Assembly: GCA_964461265.1 (NCBI GenBank)
Contig: CAYWTS010000009.1
Span: forward strand, 1-64,000
DNA: 64,000 nt
Direction of reading: 5' to 3'
Source: CAYWTS01 sp964461265
GTDB lineage: Bacteria; Bacteroidota; Ignavibacteria; Tepidaquicellales; OLB5
Numbering within the stretch: position 1 is the first letter of the stretch; each line of letters starts with the position of its first letter. Both the position numbers and the translations under genes were made by a program. Positions 25,666 through 33,669 of this stretch are shown piece by piece. The notes under the pieces were generated by a model. The model did not search any database. It saw only the letters and a program-made list of their open reading frames with translations, and was not told the origin of the DNA.

Positions 25666-26334
25666 TTATTCTCCAACCAGTTGTACTGCATCTATTTCGT
25701 TCCAGCCCGGGACAACATTTGATGCCAGTGTAATTCTGACTTTTTTGGTTTTGTAATCGGTTTTATCGAATTTTGCTGTGAACCATTGTATTGTGTTTGG
25801 GGTGTAAGCTGTTTTATCCACATCTTCCCAAACTACTTCACTGTTGCCTTTTTCGTCATAAAGAGTTACTTTTATTATTGCTCCGGGATTGTAGTTTTGC
25901 CTTACACGTATTTCAGTAGCCTTAACCGGTTTTGCATAAGTTAATTCGACCCATTCAATACCCTTATCCTGTTCTTTAGAAGCCCATGCATAGCCATTAT
26001 CACCGTAAGTTTCAACATTGGGTTTGCCTGTTAACTGCAGAACGCCCCAGCTGCCATCGCGTGTGCTTGAATAAGATGAACTGGCTGTTGCATCTATTGC
26101 CCACTGTCCGTTAGGGTCGTCAAGAATTTTTTGGTCATCAAGTGCTTGTTTTAACTTTTGCTCTTTATCCATTTCGCCAGCAGATTTAATGGTTGAATCA
26201 ACCTGTTTTTTAATATCTTCTGCAGTTTTTTCAACTTCTTTATTTACCTTTTCTTCTACCTTTTCTTTCAGCTTGCTGCAGCCGAAGATAAGTGATAACG
26301 AAAGAAATGCAATGATATACAGTTTTGTTTTCAT
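25666..26334 (-). CDS. Lipoprotein with a discoidin-like C-terminal domain
   Basis: 222 aa. The signal LSLSLIFGC is a lipobox with the lipidated Cys at residue 19. Residues 20-70 form a charged, probably coiled-coil helix (KLKEKVEEKVNKEVEKTAED). Residues 80-222 look like a galactose-binding-like jelly roll: A.ASSSYSSTRDGSWG, then TGKPNVETYGDNGYAWAS, then VELTYAKPVKATEIRVRQN. This fits a carbohydrate- or ligand-binding surface lipoprotein. Specificity unknown. It is probably cotranscribed with the oxidase upstream. Confidence 0.65.
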   Translation of the reverse strand: MKTKLYIIAFLSLSLIFGCSKLKEKVEEKVNKEVEKTAEDIKKQVDSTIKSAGEMDKEQKLKQALDDQKILDDPNGQWAIDATASSSYSSTRDGSWGVLQLTGKPNVETYGDNGYAWASKEQDKGIEWVELTYAKPVKATEIRVRQNYNPGAIIKVTLYDEKGNSEVVWEDVDKTAYTPNTIQWFTAKFDKTDYKTKKVRITLASNVVPGWNEIDAVQLVGE

Positions 26335-26351
26335 AATTTATTTTTAATTGT

Positions 26352-27554
26352 TTAGTTTTTAGATATATATAGTGAAATTGTATCTCCAATCGATAAACAA
26401 GACGTAGCTGCTGGTGATGGTGCATTTAGTACATTAATAATTCTATTATTTCTATGTATTACAAAGTCATCGAGTAACTTTCCCTCATAACTTATAGCCT
26501 GTGCTCTGACACCTGCACCGCCTTTTTCAATATCGTTTTCAGTTATTTCGGGGACAAGTTTTTTTAATGCTTTTACAAATGCTCGTTTACTGTACGACCT
26601 ATAGAATTCACCCAATCCTGTTTTAAAGTACTTCCCGGCAACTTTCCTGAATCCTTTCCACCCAAATATTCTAAATGTATCTTTAATATTGAAGTCAGTT
26701 TTCTTGTATCCCTCTTTTTTAAAGGCAAGCACTGCGTTCGGCCCGGCTTCCACTTCTCCGTCTGTCATACGTGTAAAATGCACACCCAGGAAGGGAAATT
26801 CAGGGTTAGGTACAGGATAAATCAGGTTTTTAACCAGATTTCGTTTATTTTTCTTAATTTTATAGTATTCACCTCTAAAAGGGATTATTCTTATATCAGT
26901 ATTTTCACCTGACAGAGATGCAATTTCATCTGATTGCAGACCGCAGCAATTTATAAATAACTTTGCCGGGAAAGTTTCATGTTCGGATGTGATTTCAACA
27001 AAATCGGTTTTAAATTTAATAGAAGTAATTTTGTTTTTATATTTTATCACACCGGAGTATAAATTAATTAACTCAGCAAACTTACTGCATACGGTTTTAA
27101 AATCAATTATTCCTGTATACGGTACAAAAACTGCTTCCAGTCCATTAGCAAATGGTTCTATTTCTAGAAGTTCATCTTTATTAATCTTTTTTATCCTATC
27201 AAGACCGTTTGCTATTCCTCGTTTATAAATATCATTCAGAATCGGGATTTCGTAACTTTCTGTTGCAACAATTACTTTTCCGCATAATTCGTGTACAATG
27301 TCGTATTTCCGGCAGAATTCAATCAGCATCTTATAGCCTGTCACACAATTACTAGCTTTTAAGCTGCCCGGCTTATAATAAATACCTGAGTGTATAACTC
27401 CGCTGTTATGGCCTGACTGATGAACTGCCTCGTGCTCTTCTTTTTCGAGTATGAGCAGCTTAGTCTTAGGATTTTTCTCAATTATCTTTAAGGCTGTTGC
27501 AAGGCCAACTATCCCGGCACCCCCGATTATTACATCATATTTTGTATCTTGCAT
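26352..27554 (-). CDS. lhgO: L-2-hydroxyglutarate oxidase
   Basis: FAD-dependent oxidase of the DAO family, 400 aa. The dinucleotide-binding motif VIIGGAGIVGLATA starts at residue 8; the hallmark HQSGHNSGVIHSGIYYKPGSLKA is near residue 52 (part quoted as SGHNSGVIHSG); GPNAVLAF and the C-terminal INVLNAPSPAATSCLSIG follow. It oxidises L-2-hydroxyglutarate to 2-oxoglutarate. I place the start at the ATG at 27554; a TTG 24 bases further upstream would overlap a palindrome and lengthen the N terminus beyond the family pattern. Confidence 0.88.
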   Translation of the reverse strand: MQDTKYDVIIGGAGIVGLATALKIIEKNPKTKLLILEKEEHEAVHQSGHNSGVIHSGIYYKPGSLKASNCVTGYKMLIEFCRKYDIVHELCGKVIVATESYEIPILNDIYKRGIANGLDRIKKINKDELLEIEPFANGLEAVFVPYTGIIDFKTVCSKFAELINLYSGVIKYKNKITSIKFKTDFVEITSEHETFPAKLFINCCGLQSDEIASLSGENTDIRIIPFRGEYYKIKKNKRNLVKNLIYPVPNPEFPFLGVHFTRMTDGEVEAGPNAVLAFKKEGYKKTDFNIKDTFRIFGWKGFRKVAGKYFKTGLGEFYRSYSKRAFVKALKKLVPEITENDIEKGGAGVRAQAISYEGKLLDDFVIHRNNRIINVLNAPSPAATSCLSIGDTISLYISKN

Positions 27555-27570
27555 TAAAAATTTAACTACG

Positions 27571-27600
27571 TTGAACAAGGGGTTGCACCCCCTTGTTCAA
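27571..27600. repeat. Palindrome TTGAACAAGGGG/CCCCTTGTTCAA, copy 2
   Basis: TTGAACAAGGGG (27571-27582) pairs with CCCCTTGTTCAA (27589-27600). It lies between the P5C dehydrogenase stop and the lhgO start and is a near copy of 13205-13228. It may end the upstream transcript on the minus strand. Confidence 0.55.
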
Positions 27601-27610
27601 AGGTGTGTGT

Positions 27611-29107
27611 CTATTTTACTTTTTCCGCAACAACTTTTGTTTGCTGGAACAGCAGCAGGTAATCGAACCCGCCCGCTTTTGAACATGTTCCGCTCATATT
27701 AAAACCCCCGAAAGGATGAACACCCACAAGAGCACCTGTGCATTTACGGTTTAAATACAGGTTACCTACGTGGAATTCATTTGCTGCTCTTTTAAGCTTC
27801 TTCTTATTTTTTGTGTACACAGCACCGGTTAAACCGTATTCGGTATTATTAGCAACTTCTATGGCTTCATCAAAATCTTTTACTTTAATAACCGCTAAAA
27901 CAGGGCCGAATATTTCCTCAAGCGAGATAGTATCGTTTGGTTTTACGTTCGTAATTACAGTTGGTTCTATAAAATAGCCTTTATCGCTAGCCTTCTTGCC
28001 TCCGCAGACTATGGTTCCTCCTTCTTCTACACCTTTGCGGATATAATTAATAATACTTTCCTCTGAACGTTTGTTAATTACGGGACCCATATCCGGATTT
28101 TCATCTGCACTGCTTACCCTGATTTTTGATGTTTTATCTATTAATCTGTTCAGGAAATCATCATACACATCTTCGCAAACTATTACACGTGAGCAGGCTG
28201 AACATTTTTGTCCCTGGAAACCAAAAGCCGAAGAAACTACACCGGTTACTGCATCATCCATTGATTTCAATTCGTTATCAATTATAATAGAGTCTTTACC
28301 CCCCATTTCTGCAACCACTCTTTTTATCCAAATTTGACCGCGGTGGTGTTTTGCAGCCAATTCATTGATTCTTAAACCAACTTCTTTAGAGCCCGTGAAA
28401 GAAATAAATCTTGTCAAAGGATGTTCAACAAGCAAATCACCTATAGCACTGCCTGAACCTGTTACAAAATTTAGTACACCGGCAGGAATCTTAACCTCTT
28501 CCATAAGTTCTACAAATTTTGCGGCAATTGTAGGTGAGTCGCTTGATGGCTTTAACACAACCGTGTTACCGGCGACAATTGCTGCTGTTGTCATTCCCAC
28601 AAGTATTGCAAGCGGGAAATTCCATGGCGGAATAACTACTCCCACACCCAATGGTATATACTCCTGTTTGTTTGCTTCACCTTTTATTTTGACAAGCTTT
28701 ATTCCTTTTGAATACCTTATTGCTTCTCTTCCGTAAAATTCCATAAAATCGATTGCTTCAGCAACATCGCCATCAGCTTCAGCCCAGTTTTTACCTACCT
28801 CATAAACCATCCAAGCTGCAAACTCGAATTTCTTTTTACGCATTAACTTAGCGGCTTTGAAAAGGTAATCTGCCCGCTTTTTCACAGGGACTTCACGCCA
28901 CTGCTTAAATTTTGCATATGCATCTCTTATTGCTTTATTTGCAAGTTCTTCAGTTGATTTTTGATGTATCCCAACTATCTCATCCGGGTTCGAGGGATTG
29001 TAAGAATTTAATTTCTCTTCGGTTTTAAACCTTTCTCCATTAATAATCAGGTCATACTCTGTATTAAAAGCTGACTTGACTTTTTCGAGAGCCTTCTTGA
29101 ATTTTTT
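27611..29107 (-). CDS. pruA: 1-pyrroline-5-carboxylate dehydrogenase, 5' end lost in a gap
   Basis: Aldehyde dehydrogenase superfamily, RocA/PruA group 2. It oxidises glutamate semialdehyde, from proline or ornithine breakdown, to glutamate. VIPPWNFPLAILVGM, SFTGSKEVGLRINELA, VVAEMGGKDSIIID and the catalytic Cys in GFQGQKCSACSR are all present, as is EEIFGPVLAVI. 498 codons are visible; family members have about 15-20 more residues at the N terminus, which fall in the 100-N gap. The open frame that joins it to the hydrolase on the other side is accidental. Confidence 0.9.
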   Translation of the reverse strand, partial: KKFKKALEKVKSAFNTEYDLIINGERFKTEEKLNSYNPSNPDEIVGIHQKSTEELANKAIRDAYAKFKQWREVPVKKRADYLFKAAKLMRKKKFEFAAWMVYEVGKNWAEADGDVAEAIDFMEFYGREAIRYSKGIKLVKIKGEANKQEYIPLGVGVVIPPWNFPLAILVGMTTAAIVAGNTVVLKPSSDSPTIAAKFVELMEEVKIPAGVLNFVTGSGSAIGDLLVEHPLTRFISFTGSKEVGLRINELAAKHHRGQIWIKRVVAEMGGKDSIIIDNELKSMDDAVTGVVSSAFGFQGQKCSACSRVIVCEDVYDDFLNRLIDKTSKIRVSSADENPDMGPVINKRSEESIINYIRKGVEEGGTIVCGGKKASDKGYFIEPTVITNVKPNDTISLEEIFGPVLAVIKVKDFDEAIEVANNTEYGLTGAVYTKNKKKLKRAANEFHVGNLYLNRKCTGALVGVHPFGGFNMSGTCSKAGGFDYLLLFQQTKVVAEKVK

Positions 29108-29207
29108 NNNNNNNNNNNNNNNNNNNNNNNNNNNNNNNNNNNNNNNNNNNNNNNNNNNNNNNNNNNNNNNNNNNNNNNNNNNNNNNNNNNNNNNNNNNNN
29201 NNNNNNN
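29108..29207. other. Assembly gap of 100 N
   Basis: Exactly 100 undetermined bases, a usual placeholder length, so true size is unknown. It hides the 3' end of the hydrolase gene, the spacer and the start of pruA. Confidence 0.99.
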
Positions 29208-30346
29208 GGTCTTATGTTCTTTATTTCTTCATTTCCTCGTTTAGGATAAACTCTGTTAGTTAAAAAAATTATGATTAAGTCTTTATCTTTATCTGCCCAA
29301 ACCGATGTTCCTGTATATCCCGTATGTCCAAAGCATTCATTCGAAAACCTGTAGCCGCACTGAGGCGGATAAGTTGTCGGCATGCCTTTTGTTTCCCATC
29401 CGTATGTACGCGAATTATTGTAACCAAGTCCGGTTGGTTTTGTAGTGAACAATTCGACTGTCAGAGCGGAAAACATTTCTTTAACGGAGTCTTTAGTTAA
29501 TGTTCTTGAATCAGTAAATTTACCTTTGTTTAGCATCATCTTCATAAACTTATATAAATCTGGTGCGGTTGAAAAGAGACCTGCGTTCCCTGAAATACCT
29601 TCGAGAATCGCTGCAAGCTCATCGTGGACATAACCGATTAGTAATTGCATTCGCCAGTATTCATCATTTTCGGTAGGAGCTATACGGAAATCTTCTGACA
29701 TAGGAATAAGAAAATCGGTGTCTGTCATTCCAAGCGGAATGAAAATATTTTCTTTGCAGAATTTATCCAATCTTTTCCCGCTGATGCGTTCAACAATCTC
29801 ACCAAGAAGGAATGCATTATAATCGCTGTAAACGGTTTTTGAACCGGTTTCATATTCTTTTGTGCAGGTGAATACAGCACTCTTCACTTTATCCGGAGAG
29901 GTCATAGTAGAATCCTGGTAAAAAGGTGTCCATGCTGTTAAACCTGAGTTATGCAGTAAAAGATTTGTAACAGTAATATCAAGCTTGTCGTTATTACCGA
30001 ACTCCGGGATATAAGAAGCTACAGGTGCGTTGAGGTCAATTTTACCGTCATCATATAATTTCATAATAGCAGATGTTGTAGCAATTACTTTTGTAACAGA
30101 AGCAAGGTCGTATATTGTGTTCATACCGGTAACGCGGGTATCTTCATCGTACGTAAGCCTGCCATAAGCATTCTGATAAATAATATCTTTAGAATTGCCA
30201 ACAATTAATACTGCGGAGGGGAAAACATGGTTTTTTATAGCGGTCTCAATAATCTCATCGACTTTCGTAAAATCATATTTCTTTTGCGGGAATGACGTAC
30301 CCGGATAAAGCTGAAAAATCAGTAATATTAGGATAAATCTTATCAT
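29208..30346 (-). CDS. Exported beta-lactamase-fold serine hydrolase, 3' end lost in a gap
   Basis: Class C beta-lactamase/penicillin-binding-protein fold (DD-carboxypeptidase or esterase type). A signal peptide ends near LYPGTSFPQ. The active-site SxxK is SVTK in YDLASVTKVIATTSAI near residue 83; the YxN motif is YSDYN near residue 175; HTGYTGTSVWAD near residue 340 corresponds to the HTG/KTG motif. About 380 residues are visible and probably 10-20 are missing. Substrate unknown; cell-wall or ester hydrolysis is likely. Preceded by a well-formed promoter. Confidence 0.85.
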
Positions 30347-30721
30347 AATCTGATTAGAAACATATGGAGTTTGCTTAGATTACAAAATTACCGAACAGGG
30401 GGTTAAGTCTCAATGAAGTTTGTAAGGTTAATAAGGTTTTTAAGGTTTATTCTCGCATAGCGGGATGTTCCAAAAGTAAAAAAAGAGGTAAAAGTTAATT
30501 GATGAAAATATAAAAAATGTCAAATTCTATCCACATAAGGCGGACAAATGACAAATAAAGTTCAAAGTTCAAATGCCATATACCCATTTATATTTGTCAT
30601 TCCAGCGAATGCTGAAAAACCAATCAATTTAGTTTTTTAAATAGCTTTTTCTAATTCTTAGGATAATAAATAGTTGGCAGGAAATTTTAATTGTAGGCTT
30701 TAAAGATTTGTAACTTCTTAT
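30347..30721. other. Intergenic stretch with promoter and repeat fragments
   Basis: Holds the minus-strand promoter at 30383-30413 and short AT-rich repeat fragments. The phrases TCGCATAGCGGGAT near 30453, ACAAATGACAAATAAAG near 30544 and GTCATTCCAGCGAATGCTG near 30596 are of the kind dispersed between genes in related genomes. No coding frame or RNA gene seen. Confidence 0.5.
30383..30413 (-). promoter_or_regulatory. Promoter of the serine hydrolase gene (TTG-N20-TAATTTTG)
   Basis: On the minus strand, TTG (30413-30411), 20 bp, then TAATTTTG (30390-30383), the same geometry as the def, TrmB, oppC and HMG-CoA synthase promoters. The box ends 36 bp before the ATG. Confidence 0.55.
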
Positions 30722-31207
30722 TTAATTTTTTTTTATAAAATCTACTTCAATAGTAGTTTCACTATCATTAGTTTTAATTATATTTCTCCTATTCAACCTC
30801 CCATCCAGTAATTTCCATGTAATTTTGTTCGTCCAAAGTGGGCAACTGCCTTCAAGGTTAAATTCATTATCAGCGGTAATTTTGCCTTTAACATACATCA
30901 TACCGTTAAAACCATGATCATCAATATAAAATCCAGTAATTTCTTGTTTTTTTAAATCAACAGTTAAAAATAATTCCGTATAAAATTTAAATTCTAAAAT
31001 TGTATCGTTAACATTACCGCCATTTATTTCCATTTTAATGAACGTTCTGTTATGCGTTTCTTTGATTAATAGATGTTCATAAATATTTTCCTCATTTAAC
31101 TTATAATTAGTTTCCCATTCACCCACCCAATCTCCAAGCCAAATAGTTTGTGAAAATAAAATTTTAGATAACTGAAAAAGAATTATTAAAACTGTTAAAC
31201 GAAACAT
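30722..31207 (-). CDS. Small secreted protein, paralogue B
   Basis: 161 aa with a signal peptide ending near SKILFSQ. The mature part is predicted all-beta: WLGDWVGEWETNYKL, FYIDDHGFNGMMYVKGK, and CPLWTNKITWKLLDGRL. It has the same length as its upstream neighbour and shares the pattern WxGEW, GFYIDDxGxxGM, W.L..G.L, so the two are tandem duplicates. They resemble lipocalin-like or DUF1579-like barrels in layout, but I cannot assign a family. Confidence 0.6.
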   Translation of the reverse strand: MFRLTVLIILFQLSKILFSQTIWLGDWVGEWETNYKLNEENIYEHLLIKETHNRTFIKMEINGGNVNDTILEFKFYTELFLTVDLKKQEITGFYIDDHGFNGMMYVKGKITADNEFNLEGSCPLWTNKITWKLLDGRLNRRNIIKTNDSETTIEVDFIKKN

Positions 31208-31220
31208 TAAATATTTTTCT

Positions 31221-31706
31221 CTAAGGTTTTTTAGTATAAATGTGTTCTAACGTATCAGTTTTACCGCTTTCTTTACTTTTATAAATACTTTTAAGAAATA
31301 ATTTCCCATTTTTTAGTTCCCATGTATCTTTACAACTAGACATCTGCGATTCAGATTTAAGTATAAGACGATTATCTTCGAACACACCTTTTATCGTTGA
31401 CATTCCATCATAACCATTATCATCAATATAAAAACCAATTACTTTTAATTCGTTATCAAGTGTAAGAAAATAAGAGGAAGTCCATTTTAATTCTGGTTCA
31501 CTAAAAACTGTCCCGGAATCTATAAAATGTACCCAACTGCCTGAATGGATTAATTCAATAATAAGAAATTCTTCTGTTTTTTCATTAAAATTATTAGTAT
31601 ATGTAGTTTTCCATTCACCTAACCAATCACGTATATTTTCAACCTGAGGAAAAGAAGTACTATAAAAAAACAAAAGAATAAGAAATATATTTATTTTGTT
31701 AACCAT
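31221..31706 (-). CDS. Small secreted protein, paralogue A
   Basis: 161 aa with signal peptide ending near FFYSTSFPQ. It matches the next gene across its length (RDWLGEWKTTYTN, GFYIDDNGYDGMSTIKG, WELKNGKL). A pair of SSC/Lys residues near 125 aligns with the SCPLW segment of paralogue B. Predicted beta-barrel secreted to the periplasm. Function unknown. The two genes are 13 bp apart and probably cotranscribed. Confidence 0.6.
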   Translation of the reverse strand: MVNKINIFLILLFFYSTSFPQVENIRDWLGEWKTTYTNNFNEKTEEFLIIELIHSGSWVHFIDSGTVFSEPELKWTSSYFLTLDNELKVIGFYIDDNGYDGMSTIKGVFEDNRLILKSESQMSSCKDTWELKNGKLFLKSIYKSKESGKTDTLEHIYTKKP

Positions 31707-31792
31707 TTCATAAAATTATTATTTTAAAATAAGTAATAATAAAATAAATAAACATAAACTAATCTTAAATAGATTTAAAAATATTTCTTAAA

Positions 31793-32482
31793 TTACAATT
31801 TTTTGGTAATTATTACAAATTTGGGGTATTCGTTAGATAAAATAGTAGAATCCCAATTACTGCAAACCTTTACAATTCGAAATCCAATTTTTCTTAATAT
31901 TTCTTCAATCTCTTTAAGACTGTACATTGTTGTTACAATTTCGTAGGTTCTTTCTTCTACAAAAGCATTATCATAATTAGTTAATTTAGTATAACTATGA
32001 ATTAAATACTCAAATTTTTTGCTTTCATTAAAAAAGAAATCACCTTCAGTCGCATTAACAATTTTAGGATGTTTTAAAAAATAATCCTTATTAGGAATAT
32101 CAAAACAAAAAATTCCATCCTTTTTTAGGGTATAAAAAATATTATGTAATATATTATTATTTGTTGCATAGTCAAAGTAAGCATATAGCAGAATTATCCT
32201 ATCAAATGCACTTTGCTGACAGAAATCATTAATATCACTTTTAAAGTATTTTACTTTTAAATGACTATACTCCGCTTTACTTCTTGCTTCATTTAATAAA
32301 CAATCGTTAATATCTATACCAGTAACTTTATAACCTAATTTTGTTAATTCATTTGAATGTCTTCCGAAACCGCATGCTAAATCGAGAATTTTATGTTTTT
32401 TTGATAACTGTAATTCTTTTATAAGAAAGTTTCTTTCTTTTTTAGTTTGTCTTTTTGTCCATGTATTTTTATAGAATTGCAA
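31793..32482 (-). CDS. Class I SAM-dependent methyltransferase
   Basis: 229 aa Rossmann-like methyltransferase. Motif I is ILDLACGFGRHSNELTKLG near residue 34, with the acidic end of beta 2 in VTGIDIND and motif IV in FDRIILLYAYFDY. The start is a TTG because a TAG lies immediately upstream in frame; members of this group often have 10-20 more N-terminal residues, so the gene may be slightly trimmed. Substrate unknown. Two small genes of unknown function lie just upstream on the same strand, and it could modify one of their products, which is speculation. Confidence 0.75.
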   Translation of the reverse strand: MQFYKNTWTKRQTKKERNFLIKELQLSKKHKILDLACGFGRHSNELTKLGYKVTGIDINDCLLNEARSKAEYSHLKVKYFKSDINDFCQQSAFDRIILLYAYFDYATNNNILHNIFYTLKKDGIFCFDIPNKDYFLKHPKIVNATEGDFFFNESKKFEYLIHSYTKLTNYDNAFVEERTYEIVTTMYSLKEIEEILRKIGFRIVKVCSNWDSTILSNEYPKFVIITKKL

Positions 32483-32573
32483 CTATCTTATTAAAATAAT
32501 CTATAAAAATTTAACCTTGTGTGAGTATTTTAAATTCATTTCTTCAAATTAGATGTTAAGTAAAGAAATTTTA

Positions 32574-32846
32574 TTAAATGCTAATGTTTATACTTATTGA
32601 ATGTGTAAGTTCTCTTGTAGCATGTATAAAGAAATAAGTATGGATAAATTCAACTATAGGATTAGGTTTGTTATTTAATAAACCCTTTTTTTGCACTTTA
32701 ATAGGGTAACCTTTATGCTCTGCAACCTTAAATGCTTTAGTGCATTTTAACCAGCAGCCTTCTGGTAATTTATTTAATAATTCAATTTGTTCTTTACTTA
32801 AATCTAGATTATTAGCAATAAAATTAACTGCATTATTTTTTAACAT
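32574..32846 (-). CDS. 90-residue protein of unknown function
   Basis: Starts 10 bp after the stop of the 136-residue gene. Residues 10-30 read FIANNLDLSKEQIELLNKLPE and the end reads RELTHSISINISI. The same layout appears in the neighbour (FIKDNFNLNQDQSDYIDDIPD, then LTNSYSISVRI), which suggests a common origin or shared recognition segment. Contains two Cys in GCWLKC. No signal peptide. Ribosome-binding site weak. Confidence 0.5.
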   Translation of the reverse strand: MLKNNAVNFIANNLDLSKEQIELLNKLPEGCWLKCTKAFKVAEHKGYPIKVQKKGLLNNKPNPIVEFIHTYFFIHATRELTHSISINISI

Positions 32847-32856
32847 AATTTTTTTA

Positions 32857-33267
32857 TTAAAACCATAGAGTACACTTTATTCCATAGTGATGCTCTTCAT
32901 GACATCCACTGTGATGTGTAGTCCAATGGCCAATTTTACAATCTAATCTTGTAGTTCCCCAAGTCGGCGGTGTAGCCAGTGCATTTCCAGAGCCATCAAA
33001 GAATGCTTGTGAAAATTCATTTATTCGTACAGAAATGCTATAACTATTTGTAAGGGCATGTGCTAAGTTTTTCCCAATAATACTAAAAAGTTCATCAGGA
33101 ATGTCATCAATGTAATCCGACTGATCTTGATTGAGGTTAAAATTGTCTTTGATAAACTGTCTTAAATCATTCTCTATATCATCTACAAAACCTGGACCTG
33201 TACTTCCATTTAAATAATCAGCATATAATTGGGCAATTCCTTGATCTGTGAAATTATAAGTTGGCAT
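32857..33267 (-). CDS. 136-residue protein with His/Cys-rich C terminus
   Basis: GAAAGGAA precedes the ATG. Residues 1-80 are helical and acidic, with FIKDNFNLNQDQSDYIDDIPD. The last 35 residues hold three Cys and six His (DCKIGHWTTHHSGCHEEHHYG and C near the end), arranged so that metal binding or disulfide bonding is likely. No signal peptide. No family recognised. The leader-plus-Cys-rich-core layout resembles peptide natural-product precursors, but no maturation enzyme of a known class is adjacent apart from the methyltransferase. Confidence 0.5.
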   Translation of the reverse strand: MPTYNFTDQGIAQLYADYLNGSTGPGFVDDIENDLRQFIKDNFNLNQDQSDYIDDIPDELFSIIGKNLAHALTNSYSISVRINEFSQAFFDGSGNALATPPTWGTTRLDCKIGHWTTHHSGCHEEHHYGIKCTLWF

Positions 33268-33669
33268 TTTAAATTCCTTTCTATAAAAATGTTTAATGCT
33301 TTGTTAGCTAAAATGCTGTTTTTTTTTGATGTCAAGGGCAAAATTTTTACCCCATAATTTTTAAATATTGCTTTAGTAACTAAAAATAGATGTAGTTGTT
33401 TCGTTCATTTCCTACAAAATAACTTTCCCTTGTTTCTATGTTCTTGTAGATAAGGCTTAGTATGGTTAATTATGTAATTTGGATTTTTGGCTTAGCTATC
33501 ACTTCGGGAAAAATTGATTTGATATTTGCCTGCCTGCCGAACCTCGGTGCAGGCAGGGATTTTGACATTTGAATTAATTAAAGGAATTGTAAATAGCTTT
33601 ACCCTTAACTAACTTTGAGTTTTTCAGAATAGATTTTTAGCAAATATCGACTATTTTTTAGGTTTTTAA
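33268..33669. other. Intergenic region before ileS
   Basis: Divergent spacer of about 400 bp. It holds a CCTGCCTGC...GCAGGCAGG palindrome at 33529-33557 flanked by TTGATTTGATATTTG and GATTTTGACATTTGAAT phrases typical of dispersed intergenic repeats. I see no T-box, RNA gene or clear promoter for ileS. Confidence 0.45.
33529..33557. repeat. GC-rich palindrome CCTGCCTGC/GCAGGCAGG
   Basis: A 9 bp perfect stem with an inner CGA/TCG extension. Related sequences lie at 40779-40800 (CCTGCCCTGCC), 42490-42499 (GCCTGCCTGG) and within the hairpin at 47487-47540. Looks like a family of short dispersed palindromes. Confidence 0.55.

Noticed and set aside
27611..30346. A single 911-codon fusion of a serine hydrolase and aldehyde dehydrogenase
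   Set aside because: The frame runs through 100 N. Each half is a near-complete member of its own family with its own expected end, so the fusion is an artefact.
32574..33267. Classical toxin-antitoxin pair
   Set aside because: Neither protein shows a known toxin or antitoxin fold or DNA-binding motif, and the genes appear related to each other instead.
33268..33669. T-box or other amino-acid riboswitch before ileS
   Set aside because: No T-box core sequence, specifier loop or antiterminator was seen; such elements are mostly found in Gram-positive bacteria.
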